The translations under genes were made by a program, and so were the position numbers. The notes under the pieces are model-generated. The model was not told the origin of the DNA. It saw nothing but the letters and a program-made list of their open reading frames with translations, and searched no databases. Source: Prevotella sp. P3-122 (GTDB taxonomy: Bacteria > Bacteroidota > Bacteroidia > Bacteroidales > Bacteroidaceae). From it: 64,000 nt of DNA. The stretch lies in assembly GCF_002251365.1 (NCBI RefSeq), contig NZ_NPJH01000021.1, forward strand, positions 1 through 64,000, written 5' to 3'. How positions within the stretch are numbered: position 1 is the first letter of the stretch; the number at the start of each line of letters is the position of its first letter. This document shows positions 32,535 to 41,044 of this stretch, piece by piece.

Positions 32535-33053
32535 TTACTCAGGACGCTCGCCTAAAGTCTTGAGCACACCATGAATGGTGTTTGCGCCTGACTGAAGAGC
32601 AGAGACAACGTTCTTTGCAGGGCTCTGCAACAGAGCAACGATATCTGCAATAACCTCGTTCTTGCTCTTTAGTGCAACAAGTTCTGAGAGCTTGTCGGCA
32701 CCGACATAAAGGCACTCCTCAGCATAAGCGGCCTTAAGAGCAGGTATACCAGCATCGGCATACTTCTTAAGCAACTTAGCAGGTACATTAGCTGTCTGTG
32801 TGAACAAAACAGCGGTGCTACCCTTGAGTGAGCCATACATTGGTTCAAAATCTATCTCTGAAGCCTCAAAAGCCTTGTGAAGGAGCTTGTTCTTGACAAC
32901 AACCATCTTTATCTCGCTCTTGAAACACTCGCGGCGGAGATTGCTTGTTGCCTCGGCATTCAGACCCGATACGTCAACGAGGTAGAAGTGAGGAAATTCC
33001 TGAAGTTTCTTACCCAGTTCAACGATTATAGTATCTTTTACTTCTTTCTTCAT
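32535..33053 (-). CDS. rplJ: 50S ribosomal protein L10
   Basis: The 172-residue protein anchors the L7/L12 stalk. The N-terminal VDVSGLNAEATSNLRREC and the basic segment KNKLLHKA are typical of L10. Only 18 bp separate it from rplA, so there is no room for a separate L10 leader structure of the E. coli kind in front of it; autoregulation, if present, must use another site. Confidence 0.97.
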   Translation of the reverse strand: MKKEVKDTIIVELGKKLQEFPHFYLVDVSGLNAEATSNLRRECFKSEIKMVVVKNKLLHKAFEASEIDFEPMYGSLKGSTAVLFTQTANVPAKLLKKYADAGIPALKAAYAEECLYVGADKLSELVALKSKNEVIADIVALLQSPAKNVVSALQSGANTIHGVLKTLGERPE

Positions 33054-33071
33054 TGTACAAAACTTTTAGAG

Positions 33072-33764
33072 TTATTCAACTGATTTAGGATCAATCTTGA
33101 CACCCTTACTCATAGTGCTCGAAATAAAGATACTCTTGAGGTATGTACCTTTAGCAGCAGCAGGCTTCAACTTGATGACAGTCTGGATGAACTCCTTGGC
33201 ATTGCCGTAGAGCTGATCAGAAGTCATGTTGATCTTACCGATGGAAGTATGAATAATACCAGTCTTGTCAACTTTGAAGTCAATCTTACCCTGCTTTACT
33301 TCCTTAACAGCCTTTGCGACATCCATTGTCACAGTACCGCTCTTTGGGTTTGGCATCAAGCCACGAGGACCGAGGACACGTCCGAGAGGTCCAATCTTAC
33401 CCATGCAAGAAGGCATCGTGATGATAACGTCAACATCTGTCCAGCCGCCCTTGATTTTCTCAACATACTCGTCGAGACCAACATAGTCGGCACCTGCCTC
33501 TTTGGCAGCAGCTTCCTGGTCGGGAGTACAAAGTGCAAGCACACGTGTAACCTTACCAGTTCCGTTGGGCAGTGAAACGACACCGCGAACCATCTGGTTA
33601 GCCTTACGTGGGTCTACACCAAGACGAACATCTACATCTACAGAAGCAACGAACTTGGTGGTAGTAATTTCCTTCACCAAATCGATGGCCTCTTTCAATG
33701 CGTATGCCTTCCCTGCTTCAACCTTGTCAGCTACTGATTTTTGATTTTTTGTCAGTTTACTCAT
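33072..33764 (-). CDS. rplA: 50S ribosomal protein L1
   Basis: The 230-residue protein carries the L1 signature around [23 protein letters not shown] and the domain-II Rossmann-like part. L1 binds 23S rRNA at the E-site stalk and in many bacteria represses its own mRNA. It follows rplK after 23 bp. Confidence 0.98.
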   Translation of the reverse strand: MSKLTKNQKSVADKVEAGKAYALKEAIDLVKEITTTKFVASVDVDVRLGVDPRKANQMVRGVVSLPNGTGKVTRVLALCTPDQEAAAKEAGADYVGLDEYVEKIKGGWTDVDVIITMPSCMGKIGPLGRVLGPRGLMPNPKSGTVTMDVAKAVKEVKQGKIDFKVDKTGIIHTSIGKINMTSDQLYGNAKEFIQTVIKLKPAAAKGTYLKSIFISSTMSKGVKIDPKSVE

Positions 33765-33787
33765 TTTCTTAATTGAAGTTTATTGAT

Positions 33788-34228
33788 TTATTTACCAGGG
33801 AAGTCCCCACTAACAGTGATACCCATGCTACGAGCAGTACCGGCTATAAGCTTCATCGCGCTTTCGATGGTGAAGCAGTTGAGGTCGGCCATCTTGTCCT
33901 CGGCGATAGTCCTTACCTGTTCCCAGGTAACAGTACCAACCTTCTGACGGTTAGGCTGAGCAGAACCGCTCTTAACCTTGGCAACCTCTTTCAGCTGTAC
34001 AGCTGCAGGAGGAGTCTTGATAACGAAGCTGAATGACTTGTCGGTGTAGTATGTGATAACAACAGGAAGTATCTTTCCTGCCTTATCCTGGGTGCGGGCG
34101 TTGAACTCCTTGCAGAATCCCATAATGTTTATACCCTTAGAACCAAGAGCAGGTCCAACGGGAGGTGAAGGATTCGCAGCGCCACCTTTAATCTGCAATT
34201 TGATTAATCCAGCAACTTCTTTAGCCAT
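33788..34228 (-). CDS. rplK: 50S ribosomal protein L11
   Basis: The 146-residue protein has the N-terminal [21 protein letters not shown] motif and the C-terminal rRNA-binding domain ending [12 protein letters not shown]. It belongs to the GTPase-associated centre. It lies 62 bp after nusG in the standard order. Confidence 0.98.
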   Translation of the reverse strand: MAKEVAGLIKLQIKGGAANPSPPVGPALGSKGINIMGFCKEFNARTQDKAGKILPVVITYYTDKSFSFVIKTPPAAVQLKEVAKVKSGSAQPNRQKVGTVTWEQVRTIAEDKMADLNCFTIESAMKLIAGTARSMGITVSGDFPGK

Positions 34229-34290
34229 TTTCTTTGTTAATATTAAAATATGAATTTATAAAAAGATTCCTGATAGCACGTAACTACTAA

Positions 34291-34836
34291 TCAAGCCTCT
34301 TTTTCAACTTGCATAAAACCCAACTCCAAAGGAGTCTTTCTTCCGAAAATCTTGACCATTACTTTCAGTTTACGCTTCTCAGTGTTCACCTCTTCAATGA
34401 CACCTTCGAAACCACTGAATGGACCATCCGTAACTTTTACCGTCTCGTTAACCAAGTAGGGAACATCAACTGTATTCGCCAGTTCAGTCTCCTCGGCAGC
34501 ACCAAGCATACGGTTAATGTCTGTCTGAGGAACAGGAGAAGGATTATCCAAACCTCCAAGGAAACCTAAAACATTAGGCATAAACCTTAGCGTATGAGCA
34601 ACATCACCAACGAGAGTCGCCTCAACGAACACATATCCAGGAAGGGAAATTTTCTCTTTCTCGACACGTTTTCCATTACGCAAAGAAGCATGCTTCTCCA
34701 TAGGTATCAATACCTGGGAAACATGTTTTTGGAGTAAATCGTTGTGTTTGATCTCAGCCTCGATGTATTCTTTCACCTTAGCCTCCTTACCACTCACTGC
34801 ACGAAGAACATACCAATTCTTTTTTGTTTCTGCCAT
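34291..34836 (-). CDS. nusG: Transcription termination/antitermination factor NusG
   Basis: The 181-residue protein has the NGN domain (WYVLRAVSGKEAKVKEYIE, then FMPNVLGFLG) and a C-terminal KOW domain (VTDGPFSGFEGVIEEVN). NusG binds RNA polymerase and couples it to ribosome or Rho. It is 11 bp after secE. Confidence 0.97.
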   Translation of the reverse strand: MAETKKNWYVLRAVSGKEAKVKEYIEAEIKHNDLLQKHVSQVLIPMEKHASLRNGKRVEKEKISLPGYVFVEATLVGDVAHTLRFMPNVLGFLGGLDNPSPVPQTDINRMLGAAEETELANTVDVPYLVNETVKVTDGPFSGFEGVIEEVNTEKRKLKVMVKIFGRKTPLELGFMQVEKEA

Positions 34837-34847
34837 TTTCCTTGAAA

Positions 34848-35039
34848 TTAACTTGGATAGATCGTACTCATTATTAACCTAAACAGACTGTCCATAGCAA
34901 AAACGACCAATGCAATGACAAGGGAAGCAGATAATACAACCACTGCACTGTGCGTCAGAGCCTTCATAGTCGGCCAAGTAGTTTTATGCGCAAGTTCGTC
35001 GTAACAAGCCTTGCAATAATTTACAATCTTCTTAAACAT
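34848..35039 (-). CDS. secE: Preprotein translocase subunit SecE
   Basis: The 63-residue protein has one membrane segment (SAVVVLSASLVIALVVFAMD) preceded by the typical amphipathic part YDELAHKTTWPT. It is the short single-span form of SecE and clamps SecY. Position between tRNA-Trp and nusG is conserved. Confidence 0.95.
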   Translation of the reverse strand: MFKKIVNYCKACYDELAHKTTWPTMKALTHSAVVVLSASLVIALVVFAMDSLFRLIMSTIYPS

Positions 35040-35055
35040 ATTATCTTTTATTTAG

Positions 35056-35128
35056 CACGGGAAGGAGGACTCGAACCCACGACCCTCGGTTTTGGAGACC
35101 GATGCTCTACCAACTGAGCTATTCCCGT
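35056..35128 (-). tRNA. tRNA-Trp (CCA)
   Basis: A complete 73-nt cloverleaf. The acceptor ACGGGAA pairs with TTCCCGT, the anticodon loop is CTCCAAA, and the T loop is TTCGAGT. It lies between tuf and secE, a very common place for this tRNA. Confidence 0.95.
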
Positions 35129-35177
35129 AAATTGTTCCCGGCAGTTGTCTACCGGGAACTATTATCATCGTTTGATA

Positions 35178-36365
35178 TTATTCAACGATAGCGGTGATCT
35201 GACCAGAACCTACTGTACGGCCACCTTCGCGGATAGCGAAACGAAGACCCTCGTTCAGAGCTACTGGATAGATAAGCTTAACCTCAATCTCTACGTTATC
35301 ACCAGGCATTACCATCTCAACTCCCTCTGGAAGAGTAATCTCACCTGTACAGTCCATTGTACGGAGATAGAACTGAGGACGATACTTGTTGCCGAATGGA
35401 GTGTGACGACCACCCTCTTCCTTCTTCAGCACGTAGATAGATGCCTTGAAGTGATCGTGAGGAGTGATAGCACCCGGATGTACAACTACCATACCGCGCT
35501 TAACCTCATTCTTATCGATACCACGGAGAAGCAGACCAACGTTGTCACCAGCCTCACCCTGATCAAGAATCTTGCGGAACATCTCGACGCCAGTTACAAC
35601 TGACTTCTTGTCCTCACCAAGACCAAGGAGCTGAACTTCGTCACCAACCTTTACACGACCAGTCTCAACACGACCTGTTACAACAGTACCACGACCAGTG
35701 ATTGAGAATACGTCCTCGATAGGCATCAAGAAAGGCTTCTCAACGTCACGTGGAGGCTCCTGAATCCACTCATCAACAGTGTCCATGAGCTCCATTACAG
35801 AGTTAACCCACTTCTCTACACCGTTAAGAGCACCAAGAGCAGAACCACGGATGATAGGAGTATCCTCCTCGTAGTCATACTGGGTCAGAAGCTCAGTAAG
35901 CTCCATTTCCACCAGCTCAATCATCTCAGGGTCGTCAACGAGGTCGCACTTGTTCAGGAAAACAACCAGACGAGGAACGTTTACCTGACGAGCGAGAAGC
36001 ACGTGCTCACGTGTCTGAGGCATAGGACCGTCAGTAGCAGCTACTACAAGGATAGCACCATCCATCTGAGCAGCACCAGTAACCATGTTCTTTACATAGT
36101 CGGCGTGTCCCGGACAGTCTACGTGTGCGTAGTGACGCTTAGCTGTCTCATACTCGATGTGAGCGGTGTTGATAGTAATACCACGCTCTTTCTCCTCAGG
36201 AGCGTTGTCAATCTGATCGAAAGACTTAACATCCTCGCTACCAAAACCCTTCTCGTGGAGAGTCAGTGAGATGGCAGCAGTAAGAGTAGTCTTACCGTGG
36301 TCAACGTGACCAATAGTACCAATGTTAACATGCGGTTTGGTGCGCACGTAATTCTCTTTTGCCAT
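35178..36365 (-). CDS. tuf: Elongation factor Tu
   Basis: The 395-residue GTPase carries aminoacyl-tRNA to the ribosome. G-motifs [18 protein letters not shown] and NKCDLVDD are intact, and domains 2 and 3 are complete ([15 protein letters not shown], ending [10 protein letters not shown]). It is flanked by tRNA genes on both sides, so the tRNAs must be cut from its mRNA. Confidence 0.98.
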   Translation of the reverse strand: MAKENYVRTKPHVNIGTIGHVDHGKTTLTAAISLTLHEKGFGSEDVKSFDQIDNAPEEKERGITINTAHIEYETAKRHYAHVDCPGHADYVKNMVTGAAQMDGAILVVAATDGPMPQTREHVLLARQVNVPRLVVFLNKCDLVDDPEMIELVEMELTELLTQYDYEEDTPIIRGSALGALNGVEKWVNSVMELMDTVDEWIQEPPRDVEKPFLMPIEDVFSITGRGTVVTGRVETGRVKVGDEVQLLGLGEDKKSVVTGVEMFRKILDQGEAGDNVGLLLRGIDKNEVKRGMVVVHPGAITPHDHFKASIYVLKKEEGGRHTPFGNKYRPQFYLRTMDCTGEITLPEGVEMVMPGDNVEIEVKLIYPVALNEGLRFAIREGGRTVGSGQITAIVE

Positions 36366-36442
36366 AGCTTTACTTTATTTATATTATTTAATGAAATTAT
36401 CAGTATTGTATGTCTTCTTCCGATTATCCCTACCAGAAGGAG

Positions 36443-36514
<72 letters not shown>

Positions 36515-36525
36515 GAAAATGTTAG

Positions 36526-36598
36526 AGCGGGAAACGGGGCTCAAACCCGCGACCCCCAGCTTGGAAGGCTAGTGCTCTATCGACTGAGCTATTCCCGC
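36526..36598 (-). tRNA. tRNA-Gly (TCC)
   Basis: A 73-nt cloverleaf. Acceptor GCGGGAA pairs with TTCCCGC, the anticodon loop is CTTCCAA, and the T loop is TTTGAGC. It is separated by 11 bp from tRNA-Thr and 10 bp from tRNA-Tyr. Confidence 0.93.
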
Positions 36599-36608
36599 AA
36601 GAAAGAAG

Positions 36609-36690
36609 TGGGTGGTGATGGATTCGAACCACCGAAGGCATCGCCAGCAGATTTACAGTCTGCCCCATTTGGCCACTCTGGTAACCACCC
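36609..36690 (-). tRNA. tRNA-Tyr (GTA)
   Basis: An 82-nt class II tRNA with a long variable arm. Acceptor GGGTGGT pairs with ACCACCC, the anticodon loop is CTGTAAA, and the T loop is TTCGAAT. Confidence 0.94.
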
Positions 36691-36720
36691 TTCTTCCTAT
36701 TCCATACTTATCGTAAGGTG

Positions 36721-36794
36721 AGCCTCTTGTCGGATTCGAACCAACGACCCCGAGATTACAAATCACGTGCTCTGGCCAACTGAGCTAAAGAGGC
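36721..36794 (-). tRNA. tRNA-Thr (TGT)
   Basis: A 74-nt cloverleaf. Acceptor GCCTCTT pairs with AAGAGGC, the anticodon loop is TTTGTAA, and the T loop is TTCGAAT. The anticodon stem CGTGA/TCTCG contains one U-U mismatch in the middle pair. It is the first gene of the tRNA-tuf-rpoBC transcript. Confidence 0.9.
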
Positions 36795-36803
36795 AAAATC
36801 CTT

Positions 36804-36847
36804 GCAGCCGTTAAGGCTCTAACAGGATATTGTTGGAAAACGGCTGC
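36804..36847 (-). promoter_or_regulatory. Leader hairpin of the tRNA-tuf operon
   Basis: GCAGCCGTT and AACGGCTGC form a 9-bp stem around a 26-base loop, just downstream of the -7 box. It would lie near the 5' end of the transcript, before the first tRNA. Role unknown. Confidence 0.5.
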
Positions 36848-36878
36848 AAAGATACGGCATTTTTTTTATTCTCCCAAA
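36847..36878 (-). promoter_or_regulatory. Promoter of the tRNA-tuf-secE-nusG-rpl-rpoBC cluster
   Basis: On the minus strand TTTG (36875-36878), a 20-base spacer and TATCTTTG (36847-36854) fit the consensus exactly. It begins 17 bases after the hpf stop codon and lies about 50 bases before the first tRNA. Confidence 0.82.
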
Positions 36879-36894
36879 TTTTTGGGGAACTTTT

Positions 36895-37194
36895 TTATCT
36901 ATTTCTTAGTTTTTCCTTAAATTTGGACAGTTGCACCTTCATTGCATCCACGCACTCATCCACACCCTCTTCGAAAGAGTCGCAAGTTTTCTCTACGAAC
37001 AGCTTGCTTCCAGGAACGGTAACGGTAAGGCTAGTCTCCTTATTCAATGCAGTGGCAGGCTTAACCACCTTCAATTGCACCTCTACTTTCTGAATGTCTT
37101 CGAATGTTTTTTCCAACTTGGCGACCTTCTTCTCGATGAACGCCTCTAACTTCTCGGTAGCGTCGAAGTGAATCGACTGAATCTTAATTTCCAT
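36895..37194 (-). CDS. hpf: Ribosome hibernation promoting factor (short form)
   Basis: The 99-residue protein is one HPF/RaiA domain: MEIKIQSIHFDATEKLEAFIEKK, then VEVQLKV and the acidic-basic end MDAMKVQ-type helix CVDAMKVQLSKFKEKL. It lacks the C-terminal dimerisation domain of long HPF. The family binds the 30S decoding region and inactivates ribosomes in stationary phase. It follows the recombinase gene by 25 bp, probably in one transcript. Confidence 0.93.
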   Translation of the reverse strand: MEIKIQSIHFDATEKLEAFIEKKVAKLEKTFEDIQKVEVQLKVVKPATALNKETSLTVTVPGSKLFVEKTCDSFEEGVDECVDAMKVQLSKFKEKLRNR

Positions 37195-37219
37195 AGTTAC
37201 CTCCGTTTTTTAGTTAAGG

Positions 37220-38101
37220 TTATGCCCGTGGGTGGGCTTCTTCGTATACTCGCTTGAGCTGCTCAAACGTCGTGTGAGTATATATCTCTGTTGTCGACGC
37301 GCTTTCATGACCGAGCAGCTTCCTTACACTTTCTATACCTGCACCATTGTTCAACATAGCTGTTGCGAAGGTGTGCCTGAGCACGTGAGGGCTTTTCTTC
37401 TTCAGTGTGCTTACTGCAGAGAGGCATCTGCTGACCTCGGCTCTTACAGTATCCGGCCGCATTCTAGTACCCTTATCTGTAACGAAAAAGGCCTCGCAGT
37501 TGCGGATGACAGAGGAGTCACGCACGGCGACATAATCCTTGAGGGCGCTGAGCATCTCGCTGCCGAAAGGTACTACACGCTGTTTGTCTCCCTTGCCGGT
37601 AACTTTTATCTCGCAGGTCTCCATATCAATGGACACATCGTCAAGACCAATAAGCTCCGACAGGCGGATGCCTGTCTCGTAGAATACTATAATAATAGTA
37701 CGCGCGCGTACATTATTAAAGCTATTCCCCCACTCCATGTCGTCCAGAAGCCGGTTCATCTCAGACTCCTTCAGGAACTGTGGTAGTGGCTTGTTGGTCT
37801 TCGGTCCCTCGATATTATGTGCAGGATCACGGTCGACGAGATGTCTTGACAGAGCAAAACGATAAAAGGAACGCAACGCCGACAACCGTCTGTTAACAGA
37901 CGTGGCATTGTTTCCTTTATCCATCATGCTCTCCATCCAGTCTCGCACTATGTCTGCATCAACGGATTGCCAAGAGAGATGATCATCCAAACTTTTGAAG
38001 AACACATAGAATGCCCGAAGGTCATCACCATAGTTCTTTACCGTCAGTGGCGAGCGGTTACGCTCGTACCTCAAGTAGTCCAAAAATTCTTCTATCATCA
38101 T
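37220..38101 (-). CDS. Tyrosine recombinase, XerC/XerD type
   Basis: The 293-residue protein has the SAM-like N-terminal DNA-binding domain (about 1-85) and a full catalytic domain. Catalytic residues are visible: Arg146 (ETGIRLSEL), Lys170 (TGKGDKQR), His239 and Arg242 (HVLRH), His265 (LLGHES) and Tyr274 (IYTH). Length and spacing match chromosomal XerC/XerD, which resolve chromosome dimers at dif, rather than transposon integrases. Its place beside hpf, rpsU and tuf supports a housekeeping role. Whether it is XerC or XerD cannot be told by eye. Confidence 0.92.
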   Translation of the reverse strand: MMIEEFLDYLRYERNRSPLTVKNYGDDLRAFYVFFKSLDDHLSWQSVDADIVRDWMESMMDKGNNATSVNRRLSALRSFYRFALSRHLVDRDPAHNIEGPKTNKPLPQFLKESEMNRLLDDMEWGNSFNNVRARTIIIVFYETGIRLSELIGLDDVSIDMETCEIKVTGKGDKQRVVPFGSEMLSALKDYVAVRDSSVIRNCEAFFVTDKGTRMRPDTVRAEVSRCLSAVSTLKKKSPHVLRHTFATAMLNNGAGIESVRKLLGHESASTTEIYTHTTFEQLKRVYEEAHPRA

Positions 38102-38131
38102 GCCGACGCTAAACAGTTATGTTTTCGGCAA

Positions 38132-38163
38132 CGAATTTACGGAAATATATTCAAACTACCAAA
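38132..38163 (-). promoter_or_regulatory. Promoter of the recombinase-hpf genes
   Basis: On the minus strand TTTG (38160-38163), a 20-base spacer and TAAATTCG (38132-38139, one mismatch to TAnnTTTG). It lies 31 bases before the recombinase start. Confidence 0.55.
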
Positions 38164-38167
38164 TTTT

Positions 38168-38190
38168 CCGAGGACTTTTTTACTCCTCGG
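38168..38190 (-). terminator. Hairpin at the rpsU stop codon
   Basis: CCGAGGA and TCCTCGG form a 7-bp stem that includes the rpsU stop codon. The tail AAAATTT is poor in T, so termination may be partial. Confidence 0.4.
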
Positions 38191-38371
38191 TCTGACGCAG
38201 TTTCTGTACGTAGATGGCGTGCTCCATCTTGAGACGCTTCAAGACAGATGGCTTGTCATACTGCTGACGGGCACGAAGCTCCTTAACGACACCTGTTTTC
38301 TCGAACTTTCTCTTAAACTTCTTGAGAGCTCTCTCAATGTTCTCACCATCTTTTACTGGTACAATAATCAT
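38180..38371 (-). CDS. rpsU: 30S ribosomal protein S21
   Basis: I start at MIIVPVKDGENIERAL (ATG at 38371), giving 63 residues, the usual length. A longer open frame with a 23-residue hydrophobic extension upstream is not family-like and would run through the promoter. S21 is small and basic, takes part in initiation and, in Bacteroidota, lies near the 16S 3' end. Confidence 0.95.
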   Translation of the reverse strand: MIIVPVKDGENIERALKKFKRKFEKTGVVKELRARQQYDKPSVLKRLKMEHAIYVQKLRQTEE

Positions 38372-38437
38372 TGTTTTTTTGGTTTTAAAATTTAAATTAA
38401 ACATTCGTTTTGCGGCAAGCGCCACAATTAGCGGGTG

Positions 38438-38469
38438 CAAAGTTACATCTTATTTTCTTATCTGCCAAA
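38438..38469 (-). promoter_or_regulatory. Promoter of rpsU
   Basis: On the minus strand TTTG (38466-38469), a 20-base spacer and TAACTTTG (38438-38445), an exact fit, about 65 bases before the start codon. Confidence 0.8.
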
Positions 38470-38574
38470 CATTTATCGCAAATTTTATTGTCCCGTGAGA
38501 AAAAAGGGGCATAAACGATTTGGCACAATATAAATAAAAGGCCAAAACATTATTTGAAAACATCACTTATTGAG

Positions 38575-38971
38575 TAGGGTGTCCAGTTTGTTGTACCAAA
38601 AATGGGACTGTTGCTGATTTACTCTGACTACTTGTTCGCAGAAAATATATTGACCAGCACGCGCTGTAAGCGCAGAAGCACATAGCCCAGGGTAGAGCGC
38701 AGCGGCACCCTGGGGGTAAGGTGGCATTGTCCCTGCGCGCTGTAAGCGCAAAAGCGTTATTTGTCCTGCTGTTATCTACGCTTTTGCACTTACAGCGCGA
38801 CCGTCAACTACATGAAATAACCCAGGGTGTCGCTTCGCTTTGCCCTGGGCTATGAGCAGGTTGCGCTTTGCCTTTCCTTTCAGCCGGCGACCTTTGGTTC
38901 AGCGCGACAATTACCGACATGAACTTCAGAATTAGGATATTCAATTTTTGCACATCAAACTGGACACCCTA
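38575..38971. mobile_element. MITE-like element with terminal inverted repeats
   Basis: TAGGGTGTCCAGTTTG at 38575-38590 is repeated in perfect inverse at 38956-38971. The similarity extends inwards to about 30 bases (TTGTACCAAAAAT against ATGTGCAAAAAT). The 397-bp interior has no credible gene but several dyads: CCCAGGGT/ACCCTGGG (38685-38714), CCCAGGG/CCCTGGG (38821-38849), and GCGCTGTAAGCGCA twice direct (38661, 38737) and once inverted (38785). A degenerate extra end (CAAACTGTACACC, 38973-38985) follows the right end. No clear target duplication was seen. The rest of the 643-bp gap from rpsU to the peptidase gene holds only the rpsU promoter. Confidence 0.6.
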
Positions 38972-39014
38972 TCAAACTGTACACCTACCAATTTGACAAA
39001 AGCTCACAATGGTA

Positions 39015-40808
39015 TCACCTGCAGATTTCTTTCGTAGCCTCCCTCAGCCACTCACGCTCGTCCATGCTGACATGTGGAGCAATGGCATCATAGACACGAC
39101 GGTGGTAACTGTTCAGCCACTCAACCTCCTCGTCAGAGAGCATGCTCACGTCAATTGGTGCGGTATCTATAGGGCAGAGGGTGAGCGCATCGAACTGCAG
39201 GAACTCACCGAACTCAGTAGTTTTGTACTTCTCCACTATCATCGTGTTCTCTATGCGCACACCGAACCGGTCGGGAAGATATATGCCAGGCTCGTCCGTT
39301 ACCGTCATACCCTCGACAAACGGGGCGGGCATCCATTCCATTCGGAACTGGTGGGGTCCCTCATGCACGTTCAGGTATGAGCCTACTCCATGCCCCGTTC
39401 CATGCAGGTAGTTCAGTCCCTCGCGCCACATCGCCGAGCGAGCGAGGATGTCCATCTGTGTTCCAGCGGCTCCCTTGGGGAACTTGCACATCGCCAGCTG
39501 TATATGCCCCTTTAGCACTAACGTGTACACATGTTTCTCGTAATCAGAGACGGGACCGAGGGCGATAGTCCTGGTGATGTCCGTGGTACCGTCCTGATAC
39601 TGCGCACCACTGTCTATCAGTATCATGCCATGAGGCTCCAGCGGAATATCTGTCTCCGGCGTAGCCTCGTAATGCACTATGGCGGCATGAGTGCCATAGC
39701 CGGCGATGGTGTCGAAGGAAATGTCACGGAACAGCGGTTGCTGCCTGCGAAGGCTTGTCAGCTTGCGGTCTACTGACAGCTCCGTCTGCCCGCCGGCTTG
39801 GACGGCGGGCTTCAGCCATTTCAGGAATTTCACCATGGCGATGCCGTCCTTGAGCATCGCGCTCCTGTAGCCCCTTATCTCCGCCTCATTTTTCACGGCC
39901 TTCAGCGCCGGCACAGGAGACTCGCTCCTTACCACCTCTTGGCAAGCTGCAATCCTGGCGAGCGTATAGCAAGTCTCATCAGGGTCTATAAGAATATTAT
40001 AGTCGGGATAACTTTTCAGCCCCTTGTCCACATTCTCGTAATCGTCGATGCTGACACCGTTGTCCTGAAGATACGCCATCACGACATGCGACAATTTCAC
40101 CTTATTTATATATAGGGTTACGGAATTGGACGATATGAGGAGATAGGAGACAAACACGGGATTGCAATGCACGTCGGTGCCACGCATGTTCAATGTCCAT
40201 GCTATATCGTCGAGCGCAGACATGAGCATACCGTCGGCATGCAGGTCGCGCAACGCCTTCCTTATACGTGACACCTTTGATTTCACATCCTCTCCGGCAT
40301 ACTCCAGCGGATGGACGCTGACCAGGTCTTGAGGAATGGGCGGACGGTCTGTCCAGATAGTTTTCAACGGATCAAGGTTGGTACGTACGGTTATCCCCCC
40401 ATGGCTGCGTAGGTCTGCTATCAGAGCCTCTGCGCTTGCCTGCGAGTTCACCATTCCATCGATGCCCACCTCCGGTCTTTGGCAGTCTATGAGTTGTTGT
40501 CCCAGCCATTCCGCTATGGTAGGCGTACCTGGTATCTTCAGCTTCATCAGCTCTATGCCCGTACCCTCTAACTGTTGTGCCGCCGCAATGAAGTATCGCG
40601 AGTCCGCCCACAGTGCGGCAGCATTACCAGTCCCCACGACGGTCCCTGCCGAGCCGTTAAATCCCGACACCCATTCCCTGCCCTTCCAATGGTCTGGGAC
40701 ATACTCGCCATTGTGCGGGTCGGTACTCGGAAAAACAAAGGCAGAGAGCTTCTCCCTGCGCATCAGCTCGCGCAAACGCGCCAGTCTGTCTGTAACATTC
40801 ATGCTCAT
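39015..40808 (-). CDS. pepP: Xaa-Pro aminopeptidase (aminopeptidase P, M24 family)
   Basis: The 597-residue protein has two creatinase-like N-terminal domains and a pita-bread catalytic domain from about residue 310. Metal ligands are visible: the two Asp in IDSGAQYQDGTTDITR, His in GTGHGVGSYLNVHEGP, and Glu in TDEPGIY and RIENTMIVE. It removes an N-terminal residue before proline. The length fits the long, eukaryote-like cytoplasmic form and there is no signal peptide. It is divergent from malate dehydrogenase. Confidence 0.93.
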   Translation of the reverse strand: MSMNVTDRLARLRELMRREKLSAFVFPSTDPHNGEYVPDHWKGREWVSGFNGSAGTVVGTGNAAALWADSRYFIAAAQQLEGTGIELMKLKIPGTPTIAEWLGQQLIDCQRPEVGIDGMVNSQASAEALIADLRSHGGITVRTNLDPLKTIWTDRPPIPQDLVSVHPLEYAGEDVKSKVSRIRKALRDLHADGMLMSALDDIAWTLNMRGTDVHCNPVFVSYLLISSNSVTLYINKVKLSHVVMAYLQDNGVSIDDYENVDKGLKSYPDYNILIDPDETCYTLARIAACQEVVRSESPVPALKAVKNEAEIRGYRSAMLKDGIAMVKFLKWLKPAVQAGGQTELSVDRKLTSLRRQQPLFRDISFDTIAGYGTHAAIVHYEATPETDIPLEPHGMILIDSGAQYQDGTTDITRTIALGPVSDYEKHVYTLVLKGHIQLAMCKFPKGAAGTQMDILARSAMWREGLNYLHGTGHGVGSYLNVHEGPHQFRMEWMPAPFVEGMTVTDEPGIYLPDRFGVRIENTMIVEKYKTTEFGEFLQFDALTLCPIDTAPIDVSMLSDEEVEWLNSYHRRVYDAIAPHVSMDEREWLREATKEICR

Positions 40809-40835
40809 AATCAGAAAATTGCTAATTCGACATTA

Positions 40836-40867
40836 CAAAGATAGCGATTTTAAGAATAAACAACAAA
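40836..40867 (-). promoter_or_regulatory. Promoter of the aminopeptidase P gene
   Basis: On the minus strand TTTG (40864-40867), a 20-base spacer and TATCTTTG (40836-40843), an exact fit, 27 bases before the start codon, so the leader is very short. Confidence 0.78.
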
Positions 40868-40908
40868 AGATAAACATAAATTAATAGCACGAATTTATGT
40901 TTTTTTAT

Positions 40909-40916
40909 TATCTTTG
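40909..40916 (+). promoter_or_regulatory. -7 box of the malate dehydrogenase gene
   Basis: TATCTTTG fits TAnnTTTG. No TTTG is present at the expected -33 place, so the upstream half is weak. The leader would be about 120 bases. Confidence 0.6.
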
Positions 40917-41044
40917 CGCTCAGATAGCCAACAAGAGCCAAATATTGGCATTTATCCTCATGGCTATACGCCCCTAACGCAACACACCAGCGTTACATAA
41001 ATATAATACGAGATATTACAAACAACATAAAAAACATAGTAGTT

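Noticed and set aside
36873..36887. CCCAAATTTTTGGGG dyad as an hpf terminator
   Set aside because: On the minus strand it is followed by A-rich rather than T-rich sequence, and it contains the -33 box of the tRNA-tuf promoter.
38372..38440. 23-residue extension of S21
   Set aside because: S21 normally starts MIIVPVK, and the extension would overlap the exact-match promoter.
38563..38751. 62-codon open frame on the minus strand in the rpsU-pepP gap
   Set aside because: It overlaps the terminal repeat and hairpins of the MITE-like element and has no protein-like pattern or start signal.
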